NCBI GenBank assembly: GCA_964293155.1
Contig: CAXYYA010000026.1
Location: forward strand, 1 to 53,493
Reading direction: 5' to 3'
DNA from: JAQVEB01 sp028698105
Lineage (GTDB): Bacteria > Bacteroidota > Bacteroidia > Bacteroidales > Dysgonomonadaceae
DNA length: 53,493 nt
Part shown: one piece after another, positions 17,748 to 26,378 of the stretch
Position numbering within the stretch: the stretch's first letter is position 1
Layout: the number at the start of each line of letters is the position of its first letter
The notes under the pieces: model-generated
Told to the model about the DNA's origin: nothing
What the model saw: only the letters and a program-made list of their open reading frames with translations
Databases searched by the model: none
Position numbers and translations under genes: made by a program

Positions 17748-18803
17748 TTACAAATCCACCGAATCCCGGTAAAAATCCAGGGCTTCAAAGATCAGTTTTT
17801 TATCGGCGGTTTGGTTGATTTTTACGTTCCCGATATCGGAAAGCAGCGTAAAGTTGATCACATCGCCTTCGTTCTTTTTATCGTGTGTCATGATTTGGTA
17901 CAAACGCTCGTAATCGTCGCACGATATTTCAAACGCGCCGTAATGTTCCCGAATGAAACGTGCCGTTCGTTGTAGTTTTTCCTTCGGAAAATCGCATACG
18001 CGATGCGAAAGGTACAATTCGGCGATCAAGCCCCACGCCACCGCGTATCCGTGGGGAACAGGGTTGCCGGTTTCGAGGGCAAAACTTTCAAAAGCATGCC
18101 CAATGGTGTGTCCCAGATTCAAAGCTTTACGAATATCTTTTTCGTAAGGGTCTTTTTCCACAATGCGTTGTTTGATGGAAACGGAACGGAAAACGGGTTC
18201 CAGTAAATCGGAGAAATTGATGTTTTCGAGTGGAAATGAGAGCATTTTGTCCCAATCCGGCTGGGAGTGGATCAACGTGTGTTTGAGCATCTCGGCATAT
18301 CCCGAAAGAACATCTTCTTTATCGAGGGTCTCAAAGAAAACCGACGAAATTATCACGTATTCCGCAGGAAAAAACGAACCGATCTCATTTTTATACCCGT
18401 GAAAATTGATGCCCGTTTTGCCGCCGACTGCCGCATCTACCGCTCCAAGGAGCGTGGTGGGAATGTTTATGTATCTTATGCCCCGTTTAAACGTGGCTGC
18501 GGCAAAGCCGCCCAAATCGGTGATCATGCCGCCGCCCAGGTTTATCAGCATGGAATGGCGCGTGGCGCCGTTTTCGGTCAGAAACTGCCACACGCGGGAA
18601 AGGTTCTCGACGGTTTTGTTGGTGTCGTTGGCGGGAATTACCACCTGCTTTGCGTCGCGAATGACGTCCGATGTTTCAATCACCGGAAAGCAAAGCTTCG
18701 ATGTATGTTCGTCCGTGAGAACGAAAACGCGGTCGGGTCGCAGGTTTTTCGTTACCTTCTCCAGATCGGTTGTAATGTTGGCGCTTTTTATAATCTGTTG
18801 CAT
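17748..18803 (-). CDS. aroB: 3-dehydroquinate synthase
   Basis: A 351-residue AroB, the second enzyme of the shikimate pathway: DAHP to 3-dehydroquinate, NAD- and metal-dependent. Motifs include GGGMITDLGGFAAATFKRG, NIPTTLLGAVDAAVGGKTG, GYAEMLKHTLIHS, and the metal ligands in LNLGHTIGHAFE plus HGYAVAWG. Its ATG lies only 5 bp from a seven-unit GTTACGG/GTTTCGG heptamer array that occupies the 5' flank, so the leader is made of repeat. The other shikimate genes are not in the window. Confidence 0.96.
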   Translation of the reverse strand: MQQIIKSANITTDLEKVTKNLRPDRVFVLTDEHTSKLCFPVIETSDVIRDAKQVVIPANDTNKTVENLSRVWQFLTENGATRHSMLINLGGGMITDLGGFAAATFKRGIRYINIPTTLLGAVDAAVGGKTGINFHGYKNEIGSFFPAEYVIISSVFFETLDKEDVLSGYAEMLKHTLIHSQPDWDKMLSFPLENINFSDLLEPVFRSVSIKQRIVEKDPYEKDIRKALNLGHTIGHAFESFALETGNPVPHGYAVAWGLIAELYLSHRVCDFPKEKLQRTARFIREHYGAFEISCDDYERLYQIMTHDKKNEGDVINFTLLSDIGNVKINQTADKKLIFEALDFYRDSVDL

Positions 18804-18808
18804 ACGTT

Positions 18809-18885
18809 GTTACGGGTTACGAGTTACGGGTTTCGGGTTTCGGGTTTCGAGTTACGGTATCTGACATCCATCATCCATCATCCAT
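18809..18885. repeat. Two heptanucleotide arrays between aroB and the GH3 fusion gene
   Basis: 18809-18857 is seven exact 7-bp units of GTTACGG / GTTACGA / GTTTCGG type. 18865-18885 is three units of CATCCAT that abut the stop codon of the GH3 gene. Together they fill almost the whole 81-bp gap. The first array lies 5 bp upstream of the aroB start codon. Confidence 0.9.
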
Positions 18886-21833
18886 CATTTATTTATCGCT
18901 TTATAAATTTCATCCTGAATGCGTTCGCGGATATTCATAGACGATAGCCGGTTGGGGGATCGCGATGGATATACGCGGTTCGACAAAAATATATAGATCA
19001 AATTGTTCGTAGGGTCAACCCAAAAACAGGTTCCGGTGTAACCCGTGTGTCCATACACCGTGATGGGTGCAAGCGGACTGGTTGGACTGGCGTTGTTGTT
19101 TCTCGGATCGGGTTTATCGAATCCCAGGCCACGACGGCTACTGCTGCTCTTGGTTTTGGTAAACAACCGCACGGTTTCTTCGCTCAGGAAACGTTCCCCG
19201 CCGTATTCCCCGCCATCCAGCCACATTTGGCAAAGCTTTGCCAAGTCGTTGGCATTCGAAAAAAGTCCCGCGTTGCCCGAAATACCGCCGAAAAGGGCAG
19301 CGCCTTCATCGTGAACATACCCCCGAACGAGTTGTTTGCGGAAAAAAGGATCGTTTTCCGTAGGTGGAATATCGTTGATTGACATGTATTTCATCGGTTG
19401 AAACGTGGTAGTCGTCGCCCCCAGTTTTCGATAGAAATTTTCCTCCACGAAAGTGTTGAGGTCTTCTTTGGTGATATTTTCAACCGCTTCTTTCAGCAAC
19501 ATAAAGTTCAGGCAACTATACCGATAGGTTTTGGAACGGAGTTCGGTGTCTATAATATCTTTCAGCAGCACATCGTGCATTTTCCCACTTGCATACATAT
19601 CTTTTGTCACAGGCAAATTGAATGTAGCCGATTCTTTCGACGAGATAAGCGCGGGGAGAAAACGATAGTCCGTGCGGCCGTACGCTCCCGCGTAACGCGC
19701 ATGATAGAGTTTAGACCTTCTTCCGAAAAGCGGCCCTGAGAAACTGTTTTTGTCAATGGCCGATTCGTAATATGGAATGAACGATGTGATGCCCGATTCG
19801 TGAAACAGCAATTCGCGAATGGAAATGTTGGCCTTGTTGCTTCCTTTGGTTTCGGGAACGAACCTGCTTATGTTATCCTGCAAGCGAAGCTTGCTTTCAT
19901 CGTATAATTTCATTACGGCGGGCAGTGTGGCAGCCGCTTTGGTAACGGATGCCAGGTCGTAAACCGTTTCATCGGTAACGCGCGATCCTTTGCCGTATTC
20001 AAAATTACCGAACGCTTTTTCGTAAATAACCACGCCATCTTTGGCAATGAGAATCTGACAACCGGGATAAGCCCTGCTACCGATGCCGTCTAACGCGATG
20101 CGTTCAATCTTGTCCAATTTATCCGATGCAATGCCCGTTTCCTCGGGAAGATTGTATGACAACCGGATTTTTTCGGTCGTTATCCCGGTATTCATCGGGA
20201 GATTTCCTGCCGGTACCTGTAGCTTGCCGGTTATGGAAATTCCACCGAAAATACCTTGAGCAGCGCTCATTTGTGCAAATTTGCTATCGTCTTGCGCTAC
20301 CAAAACCGATTTCGCGTTGTCGCAGGATACTTTGTATTGATTTAATTCAAACGGCGAAGTGAAAAATACCAGAATCGCATTCTTGTTCTTCGTTAACCGT
20401 TGCAAAGCGGCGTTATCCGCCATTTTTGACAAATGAACCGAGATGATAACGAGATCAAAATCTTTCAATTGTGTTTCTATGGCCGATAAATTAGCTATAG
20501 ATGATACCCTGAAGATCCTTACATCGGCATATTTTTTCAACATTTCACTGAAATTGTCTGCCGATGAAGCTCCGATGGTAACGCAAGCGATCGCTTTGGT
20601 TTCTAACCCTGTTACCGGAACCGTGTTCCCTTCGTTTTTGATAAGTGTGAGCGCACCATCGTATATTTTTCGCTGCACCCACTCGGTTTCGGGCGTGTTT
20701 ATTTGTTTGCGCAGTGCGCCGGTTTTGATGGGCGTAAAATCGGGAACGCCGAGTATATATTTATAAGCCAGTATTTTCTTTACTTTTTCTTCCAGCATCT
20801 TTGCAGGGATGGTTCCTTTCTCAACGGCTTCCTTCACCGATTGAAATTCGTCGTACTGGTTGATCACTCCCAGCACAATATCGTTTCCGGCAAGAAGTGC
20901 TTTTACGCTCGCGTTCATTTGCGTGGAAACACCGCGCATGGCCATTCCGTCGGTGAAAACCAAGCCGGTGAAGCCCATTTCATCTTTGAGTAATTTTTCG
21001 CCGATATTGGGCGAAAGCGATGACGGTAAACCGTTGGTGTTTAATGCAGGAACATCCAGATGGCCGATCATCAAACCCGATAAGCCGCTTTCGATGTATT
21101 GTTTGAACGGAAAAAGCTCCACCGCATTCAGTCGCGCATTGGAGTGGGAGATGGTCGGGAGTGTTTTATGCGAATCTTCCGACGTATCGCCGTGCCCCGG
21201 AAAATGCTTGGCCACAGCCATAACGCCACCCTCTTCCAGTCCTTTCGCATAAGCGATGCCCTGGCGGGCAACATTTGCCGGATCGGCGCCGAAAGCGCGC
21301 GTGCCGATAACGGGATTGTTGGGATTGCTGTTTACATCAACAGACGGGGCAAAGTTGATGTGGATGCCCATTTCCTTGCATTGGCGGGCAATTTCTTTTC
21401 CGTAGTTGTAAATTATTTGATCATCGGTTATCGCACCGAGGATCATGTTGCGGGGAAAAGCGGGCGCATCGGTCAGCCGCATGGATAATCCCCATTCGCC
21501 GTCCAGAGCGATAAATAACGGAATGTCTGAGATGCTTTGGGCGTAGTTGGTTATCTCGGCTTGCGAAGCAAGCGTGCCTTTACTGAAAAGCAATCCGCCC
21601 ACTTTTTGGTTTTTTATGTAATTGGTTATCCGTGTTTTGTAAGAATTGTCGGGGTTGGCAACCGGCATAAACAGCTGACCTACTTTCTCGTCGAGGCTCA
21701 TGCGGTTGTAAACGGAATCCACCCAGGCGTTCAGTTTTTGTTTATCCGCCTTTTGATAAAGCGTTGTTTGTTTCTGCGCCGGCAGAAGAGTTGCTAAAAA
21801 CAGGAAAATAAATATAGTAAAATAACGGTTCAT
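18885..21833 (-). CDS. GH3 beta-N-acetylhexosaminidase fused to a class C beta-lactamase-like serine hydrolase
   Basis: A 982-residue protein. The start at 21833 gives a signal peptide (MNRYFTIFIFLFLATLLPAQ); the frame continues upstream but without signal-like sequence. The GH3 domain (about 35-370) has AVAKHFPGHGDTSEDSH at 207-222, the NagZ-type loop with the His/Asp dyad, and FTDGM near 295 for the nucleophile. After a linking domain, a beta-lactamase/CubicO domain (about 600-980) has the SVTK active-site tetrad and a HTGYTG third motif. The Y-x-N position reads YSCLN, so the Asn is not at its usual place. This fusion is frequent in Bacteroidota and is thought to work on peptidoglycan fragments. 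It overlaps the phosphoesterase gene by 4 bp (ATGA). Confidence 0.93.
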   Translation of the reverse strand: MNRYFTIFIFLFLATLLPAQKQTTLYQKADKQKLNAWVDSVYNRMSLDEKVGQLFMPVANPDNSYKTRITNYIKNQKVGGLLFSKGTLASQAEITNYAQSISDIPLFIALDGEWGLSMRLTDAPAFPRNMILGAITDDQIIYNYGKEIARQCKEMGIHINFAPSVDVNSNPNNPVIGTRAFGADPANVARQGIAYAKGLEEGGVMAVAKHFPGHGDTSEDSHKTLPTISHSNARLNAVELFPFKQYIESGLSGLMIGHLDVPALNTNGLPSSLSPNIGEKLLKDEMGFTGLVFTDGMAMRGVSTQMNASVKALLAGNDIVLGVINQYDEFQSVKEAVEKGTIPAKMLEEKVKKILAYKYILGVPDFTPIKTGALRKQINTPETEWVQRKIYDGALTLIKNEGNTVPVTGLETKAIACVTIGASSADNFSEMLKKYADVRIFRVSSIANLSAIETQLKDFDLVIISVHLSKMADNAALQRLTKNKNAILVFFTSPFELNQYKVSCDNAKSVLVAQDDSKFAQMSAAQGIFGGISITGKLQVPAGNLPMNTGITTEKIRLSYNLPEETGIASDKLDKIERIALDGIGSRAYPGCQILIAKDGVVIYEKAFGNFEYGKGSRVTDETVYDLASVTKAAATLPAVMKLYDESKLRLQDNISRFVPETKGSNKANISIRELLFHESGITSFIPYYESAIDKNSFSGPLFGRRSKLYHARYAGAYGRTDYRFLPALISSKESATFNLPVTKDMYASGKMHDVLLKDIIDTELRSKTYRYSCLNFMLLKEAVENITKEDLNTFVEENFYRKLGATTTTFQPMKYMSINDIPPTENDPFFRKQLVRGYVHDEGAALFGGISGNAGLFSNANDLAKLCQMWLDGGEYGGERFLSEETVRLFTKTKSSSSRRGLGFDKPDPRNNNASPTSPLAPITVYGHTGYTGTCFWVDPTNNLIYIFLSNRVYPSRSPNRLSSMNIRERIQDEIYKAINK

Positions 21834-22666
21834 CTTTTCATTCTTTCTAATACAAGGTCGAGCCGGCCTACATTCAAGCCCCGATCGCCGTTTTGAAAAA
21901 CGGTAACATTTTTTCCTTCGGAATTTTTGAACGTCTCGGGTTCTTTCATAAAGGTGTGGCTGTGCCCGCCGAGTATGATATCTATATCTTTCGATTGCGG
22001 AGCAAGGGCAACATCGCCGTCGTAACCGAGGTGCGACAAACAGATAACGATGTCGCATTTATCGGTTTTTTTTAGTTTTGCGGCCAATTCGTTGGCCGTT
22101 TCAAGGGGAGGAAGATATTTCATTCCGGCATAATTAGCTGACGCGATCAGTCCCTGTGGTTTCACGTCAATGCCGATAACGCCGATCTTCAAGCCGCCTT
22201 TTTTGAATATCACATACGGTTTTATCAGCCCGTTGAGCGGCGTATCGGTGAAATCGTAATTGCTGCTGATGATGGGGAAGGTGGCTTGTTTCGCCACTTT
22301 TTCCACTACATCCATGCCGTAATCGAACTCGTGATTGCCGAGCGTGGCGGCATCGTAGCCCATGAGGCTCATTACTTTTGTTTCAACCTCGCCCCTGAAA
22401 AGGTTGAAGTAAGGCGTGCCCTGCAAAAAGTCGCCCGAATCGAAAACGAGGACGTTTTTATTGTCTTTTTTTACTTCGTTGATATAAACCGCACGGCGTT
22501 CCACTCCTCCCGTGTTCGCGTTGTACCGATCATTGGCCGGCATAGGCTCAATGCGGCTGTGCGTATCGTTTGTGTGAAGAATTATGAGGTTTTTCTGCTG
22601 CCCGCATCCGGTGAGGCTGGATGAAAGAATGACCACAAGCAGCGTAAGGGTATGATTTTTTTTCAT
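21830..22666 (-). CDS. Calcineurin-like metallophosphoesterase lipoprotein (5'-nucleotidase catalytic domain)
   Basis: About 278 residues, starting MKKNHTLTLLVVILSSS with lipobox LTGC. I choose the ATG at 22664-22666; a TTG three codons upstream is possible. It has the dimetal sites of the UshA catalytic domain: ILHTNDTHSRIEP, VFDSGDFLQGTP, LGNHEFDYG, LSHLGYDGD and ILGGHSHTF. It ends right after the phosphoesterase domain and lacks the substrate-recognition C-domain. That domain is encoded by the gene immediately upstream. The stop overlaps the GH3 gene start. Confidence 0.93.
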   Translation of the reverse strand: MKKNHTLTLLVVILSSSLTGCGQQKNLIILHTNDTHSRIEPMPANDRYNANTGGVERRAVYINEVKKDNKNVLVFDSGDFLQGTPYFNLFRGEVETKVMSLMGYDAATLGNHEFDYGMDVVEKVAKQATFPIISSNYDFTDTPLNGLIKPYVIFKKGGLKIGVIGIDVKPQGLIASANYAGMKYLPPLETANELAAKLKKTDKCDIVICLSHLGYDGDVALAPQSKDIDIILGGHSHTFMKEPETFKNSEGKNVTVFQNGDRGLNVGRLDLVLERMKR

Positions 22667-22675
22667 CTTGGGCAA

Positions 22676-23428
22676 TTAATTTAAAACGGTTATTCGTCCA
22701 TCGAGTTTCGATGAGATTTCTTTTCCCTCGCGGGTTTGTTCGCGCACGTAATCTATCATCAGATCGCGAAGCGTAAGGCCGGTATAATCGGTTTTCAGCG
22801 CTTTCCTGAATGCGGTCATTCCATTGTTGCCGTCGGCAAGATAGTCCAGCGTTACAATTTTGTAAATTTTGTCGGGATCAACGGGCTTTCCGTCAACGGT
22901 TACGCTTTTCACGTTCCGGTTTTCGATAACCAGTTTAACGTTCGATGAAATTCCCGCGCCATTCATTCGCGCGTATGAGCGGAAAATATCGTTCAGGTCG
23001 GAACCTTTTAAATCCAGGAAAACGATGGCGTTGTCAAAGGAATAAATTTCGTAAAGATTACCCGTCGTAATCGGCCCCTTGGGCATATTTGCCCGATGCC
23101 CGTGCACATTCATCACGGCCACGTCCACACCTCCCGGTAGTTGCTCATCGCCGTAAGCTTTCATTACGTCCGAGGTTAAGTTGGTAAGCAGGCTTTCGGG
23201 AATACCGTAGTCCATAAACTGAGTTGAAGTGCCGATAACTACGTTCATTTTCTTGTCCAGTTCTGCTTTATAGGTTTGCACAACATCATGCAGCGTGTTA
23301 TCGGTGGATGTGTCGTATGTGCTGTCCATTTTAACGTTGTATCCGGTAAGTTGCACAATCTGATACTGATTTTTGCACGAAAGAAATGAAACAAGCAACC
23401 CCAAGGCTAATAATAACCTAAATTTCAT
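22676..23428 (-). CDS. 5'-nucleotidase C-terminal domain lipoprotein
   Basis: A 250-residue lipoprotein (lipobox FLSC after MKFRLLLALGLLVS). It corresponds to the UshA C-domain (5_nucleotid_C, PF02872): GGVDVAVMNVHGHRANMPKGP, GNLYEIYSFDN, and LDYLADGNNGMTAF for the substrate pocket. It is first in the transcript, with the catalytic-domain lipoprotein 10 bp downstream. The two halves of a normally single enzyme are therefore separate lipoproteins that probably assemble at the membrane. This split is common in Bacteroidota. Confidence 0.9.
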   Translation of the reverse strand: MKFRLLLALGLLVSFLSCKNQYQIVQLTGYNVKMDSTYDTSTDNTLHDVVQTYKAELDKKMNVVIGTSTQFMDYGIPESLLTNLTSDVMKAYGDEQLPGGVDVAVMNVHGHRANMPKGPITTGNLYEIYSFDNAIVFLDLKGSDLNDIFRSYARMNGAGISSNVKLVIENRNVKSVTVDGKPVDPDKIYKIVTLDYLADGNNGMTAFRKALKTDYTGLTLRDLMIDYVREQTREGKEISSKLDGRITVLN

Positions 23429-23562
23429 TATAGTACGTATGTTTTTTGAGTTAAACTATTTGTAAACGCTTTCAGGCGTTGATTTGTTTGTGTCAAAAAT
23501 ACACATTTTTCTGTTAAGACCAACTCCGCCAAAATAAAATAAAACATAAAAAGCGTTTTGTA

Positions 23563-23592
23563 TTGGAGATTAAATAATTATTGCTATCTTTG
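23563..23592 (+). promoter_or_regulatory. Promoter for rplS
   Basis: TTG at 23563-23565, 19-bp spacer, TATCTTTG at 23585-23592. The transcript leader would be about 80 nt before the ATG at 23678. It can form a stem CGCAAT (23604-23609) with ATTGCG (23632-23637), which might serve L19 autoregulation; this is only a suggestion. Confidence 0.7.
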
Positions 23593-23677
23593 CATCCGCT
23601 TTGCGCAATCTCTGTCGGAAAATGCCGTTACATTGCGTTCTTATTCAGTTAAATATTAACATAAAGCTTTATAAAAC

Positions 23678-24028
23678 ATGGATTTAATTAAAATAGCAGA
23701 AGAATCTTTTGCTGGGGAGAAAAAAGAATTTCCCCGATTTAAAAGTGGCGATACCGTAACGGTTGCATACCGCATTGTGGAAGGGAACAAAACACGTGTT
23801 CAGCAGTATCGCGGTGTGGTGATCCGCATTTCGGGAGAGGGCGCAAACAAACGGTTTACCGTTCGCAAAATGTCGGATAACATCGGCGTAGAACGTATTT
23901 TTCCGATGAATTCCCCGTTTATTGAGGATATCGTTCTCAACAGCGAAGGTAAAGTTCGCAGAACAAAACTGTATTACTTGCGCAAACTGCGCGGAAAAGC
24001 AGCCCGCATCAAAAAGAAAGTTTTTTAA
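23678..24028 (+). CDS. rplS: 50S ribosomal protein L19
   Basis: A 116-residue L19 beginning MDLIKIAEESFAGEKKEFPRF. Family motifs are FKSGDTVTVAYRIVEGNKTRVQ, QYRGVVIRISGEG, RVFP-like VERIFPMNSPFI and RRTKLYYLRKLRGKAARIKK. L19 sits at the 30S-50S interface. It is monocistronic here, with its own promoter upstream and a strong intrinsic terminator downstream, then recO. Confidence 0.98.
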   Translation: MDLIKIAEESFAGEKKEFPRFKSGDTVTVAYRIVEGNKTRVQQYRGVVIRISGEGANKRFTVRKMSDNIGVERIFPMNSPFIEDIVLNSEGKVRRTKLYYLRKLRGKAARIKKKVF

Positions 24029-24050
24029 TGCGCATTGGCAAGAAATATCA

Positions 24051-24080
24051 AACGCTCCGATTTTTTCGGGGCGTTTTTTG
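24051..24080 (+). terminator. Intrinsic terminator of rplS
   Basis: AACGCTCCGA and TCGGGGCGTT form a 10-bp stem with one G-T pair around a T-rich loop, followed by TTTTTTG. It lies 22 bp past the rplS stop. Confidence 0.88.
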
Positions 24081-24111
24081 TATTTTTGCCTGTAGAAAAA
24101 ATTAAAGTTCC

Positions 24112-24834
24112 ATGCAGCATAAAACGCAGGGCATCGTATTAAATGTAGGCAAATATAGCGACACATACGCAATTGTGCATGCCTACACGCGCGATTTCGG
24201 GCGCGTGGCTTATTTGCTGCCGAAGAATCGAGGGAAAAAGTCCGGCATAAAAGGTTCGCTTTTTTTCCCGTTATCGGTGCTGAGCCTCGATGTTGAGCAT
24301 TTACCGCTTCGCGAAATACAACGCCTGAAAGAAGCTGAGCGATTGTTTCCGTTGTATGACCTGTGCACCAATGTAAACAAAGTTTCCATGGCGTTTTTCC
24401 TGTCGGAATTTTTATCGAAGGTGCTGCGCGAATCCGATAAGAACGAGTTGCTTTTCGATTTTCTGAAACATTCCGTGGAAACGCTGGAGGAAACTACGGG
24501 TGGACTGGCGAATTTTCACCTGGCGCTCATGTTGGGGCTAACCCGTTACCTGGGTATCCTTCCGAACCTCGATAATTACAAAACAGATTCGTATTTCGAT
24601 TTGATGAACGGAGAATTTGTGCAAAACACACCATTGCACAATCATTATCTCAACAACGCGCAAAGCGCCTATCTTACAACATTCCGCAGGATTCATTATG
24701 GAAACATGCACCTGTTCCGCATGTCGCGGAACAACCGCAACGCAATTGTGGACAGCCTGCTGGACTACTACCGGTTACACGTTTACGATTTTCCGCCGTT
24801 GAAATCGCTGGACGTGTTGCGGGAGTTGTTTTAA
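24112..24834 (+). CDS. recO: DNA repair protein RecO
   Basis: A 240-residue RecO. The N-terminal OB fold reads KTQGIVLNVGKYSDTYAIVHAYTRDFGRVAYLLP, and a helical domain carries FFLSEFLSKVLRESDKNELLFDF. RecO mediates RecA loading onto SSB-coated DNA and single-strand annealing. The zinc-finger cysteines of some RecO proteins are not evident; only one Cys (LCTNVNK) is seen, as in many Bacteroidota members. Its 3' end overlaps the convergent thiamine pyrophosphokinase gene by 4 bp. Confidence 0.93.
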   Translation: MQHKTQGIVLNVGKYSDTYAIVHAYTRDFGRVAYLLPKNRGKKSGIKGSLFFPLSVLSLDVEHLPLREIQRLKEAERLFPLYDLCTNVNKVSMAFFLSEFLSKVLRESDKNELLFDFLKHSVETLEETTGGLANFHLALMLGLTRYLGILPNLDNYKTDSYFDLMNGEFVQNTPLHNHYLNNAQSAYLTTFRRIHYGNMHLFRMSRNNRNAIVDSLLDYYRLHVYDFPPLKSLDVLRELF

Positions 24835-25463
24835 TCCTGCCGAAATGCCTGAAAAACAATTACTCTTCCTCTTGTTTCTATTGTAAAAGAATCGCCGTGC
24901 GATTCGTTGAGTGTGCCTTGCCACCAGTTTGTTAAAACGGTTCCATTGAGCGGGTACATTAACCCTTGCGTAGTAACCGGCTGGCTGTCTATGGAGAAAA
25001 AAGAAACTTGTTCGCCCTTAAAACTCTTGAACTTTGTAGCGGAACGTATCGGGGTGAAAATGCCGTAGTTGGTTACCATAATCACGTTGGCGACCTGCAT
25101 GTATTCGGCCAACAGCGAGATGTTTCCCAGCGTGTGGTCTTCCCGTTTTCCGGTTCCGCCCACGATTACCAGATGGCATTTTCCCCGCTCCACGCAAAAA
25201 TTAACCGCTTTGGTCAGGTCGTTGGTATATTGATCGGGATTCAGGTGTAAAATATCCGCGAAGCGGATGCGGTTTTCTTCGGAGATGGAATCGCAGTCGC
25301 CAACGATGGCGTCAGGGTGGCCGCCGCGGGCGATGAAATCGTTGGCGGCTCCGTCGCAGCACACGATGTATCGCGCTTTTTCGATGTATTCAAGCGGGAT
25401 TTCGTGATGAGGAAATCGTCCGTTGGCGATGATGACGGCCGAATGTGTATCTGTATTGTTCAT
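24831..25463 (-). CDS. Thiamine diphosphokinase
   Basis: A 210-residue TPK. The catalytic domain (1-120) holds YIVCCDGAANDFIARGGHPDAIVGDCDSIS, with the conserved aspartates for Mg-ATP, and DLTKAVNFC and GGTGKREDHTLGN, both family hallmarks. The C-terminal beta-sandwich thiamine-binding domain ends near TRGRVIVFQ. It converts thiamine plus ATP to thiamine diphosphate. This fits a cell that imports thiamine through the receptor/PnuC operon at 36.5-39.6 kb. No riboswitch is visible in its own short leader. Confidence 0.95.
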   Translation of the reverse strand: MNNTDTHSAVIIANGRFPHHEIPLEYIEKARYIVCCDGAANDFIARGGHPDAIVGDCDSISEENRIRFADILHLNPDQYTNDLTKAVNFCVERGKCHLVIVGGTGKREDHTLGNISLLAEYMQVANVIMVTNYGIFTPIRSATKFKSFKGEQVSFFSIDSQPVTTQGLMYPLNGTVLTNWWQGTLNESHGDSFTIETRGRVIVFQAFRQD

Positions 25464-25550
25464 TTTCGGAATATAAATTTCGTTTTCATTACAAAGATAC
25501 GAAAGAAGAGTATTATCCGGTAAAAAAGCGATTATTTGTTTCCCTAAAAA

Positions 25551-25590
25551 AGAGGGCTGTTTAATCTTCGTACCTGTGAAACAGCCCTCT
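25551..25590 (-). terminator. Intrinsic terminator of the NO-detoxification operon
   Basis: A 12-bp perfect stem (AGAGGGCTGTTT / AAACAGCCCTCT) with a 16-base loop. Read on the minus strand it is followed by TTTTTT. It lies just past the ric stop, ending the rrf2-nor-ric unit. Confidence 0.88.
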
Positions 25591-25595
25591 ATGAA

Positions 25596-26321
25596 TTACG
25601 CATTCATTGCTTTCTCCAACTCAATTGATTTTGGGAACAAGATATTGTTCTCCAAATGAATGTGCCGGTGCAAATCGTCTTCAAATTCATTCAGCAGGCT
25701 CAACGTTACCCGATAGGTGTTGCACGCATCTTCCGGAGGCGCGTAATTGTTGGTAAGTTCGTTGATGATGCGAAAACGTTCACCTTCGGCATCGTGTTCG
25801 TGCATCATCTGCGCGATGGGATTGGCCACCGTTCCGAACGAAGGACGAACCTGTTGTCCCCCGGACAATTTGGCTTTCACCAATTGACGAATGTGCGGGA
25901 ACAGGAGCAATTCTTCTTTTTTCATGTGTGCCGACAATTCTTGTGACGAAGTCAGAAAAAGGTCTTCCACATCGTACAATTCCGGATGATTATCACCGTG
26001 AACTTCCACTATTCTCCGAAGATAGGGTGTTATTTCGGGAATTTTTGATTCCACATAGCGGTGATGCGTCTTTTCGATGTAATCGGCGAGTAAATCCAGC
26101 GGAAAAGATGCGAAGTCAATATCGCCTGACTCTTTTACACTCAGTGCTTGCGTTAATTCTTCGATCAACAGTTCTTCATTCAGTTTTTTTTCGTCGCAGG
26201 CAGTCCCGATCGTTCGGTTTCCGTTGCAACAAAAATCAATATTATATCGTTTGAAAATGGAAGCAGCTTTGTAGTTTTCCGCTACAATCTTTCCAATTAT
26301 ACTTTGATTATTTATGTTCAT
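25596..26321 (-). CDS. ric: Iron-sulfur cluster repair di-iron protein RIC (YtfE/ScdA/NorA)
   Basis: A 241-residue protein. The N-terminal DUF542 domain (about 1-60) has the paired-Cys motif YNIDFCCNGNRT. The hemerythrin-like domain has the His/Glu ligands: HHRYVES, VHGDNHPEL, MKKEELLLFPHI, MMHEHDAEGE and HIHLENNILFP. YtfE-type proteins repair Fe-S clusters damaged by NO or peroxide and can reduce or release NO from a di-iron centre. It is the last gene of the minus-strand unit behind NO reductase, 57 bp from it, and is closed by an intrinsic terminator. Confidence 0.96.
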   Translation of the reverse strand: MNINNQSIIGKIVAENYKAASIFKRYNIDFCCNGNRTIGTACDEKKLNEELLIEELTQALSVKESGDIDFASFPLDLLADYIEKTHHRYVESKIPEITPYLRRIVEVHGDNHPELYDVEDLFLTSSQELSAHMKKEELLLFPHIRQLVKAKLSGGQQVRPSFGTVANPIAQMMHEHDAEGERFRIINELTNNYAPPEDACNTYRVTLSLLNEFEDDLHRHIHLENNILFPKSIELEKAMNA

Positions 26322-26378
26322 TGTGCTTTTTTTAGCGGGACAATCTCCCGATTTAAACCGAGTGATGCCCCCAAGGAG

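Noticed and set aside
21834..22058. N-terminal extension of the GH3 fusion protein by 75 residues
   Set aside because: It overlaps the phosphoesterase gene in another frame, is rich in Arg and Cys, and would bury the clear signal peptide at 21833.
26322..26378. Third Rrf2 operator in front of ric
   Set aside because: CGGGA-N5-TCCCG is palindromic but spacing and sequence do not fit the 22-bp pattern of the other two sites; ric is probably transcribed from upstream.
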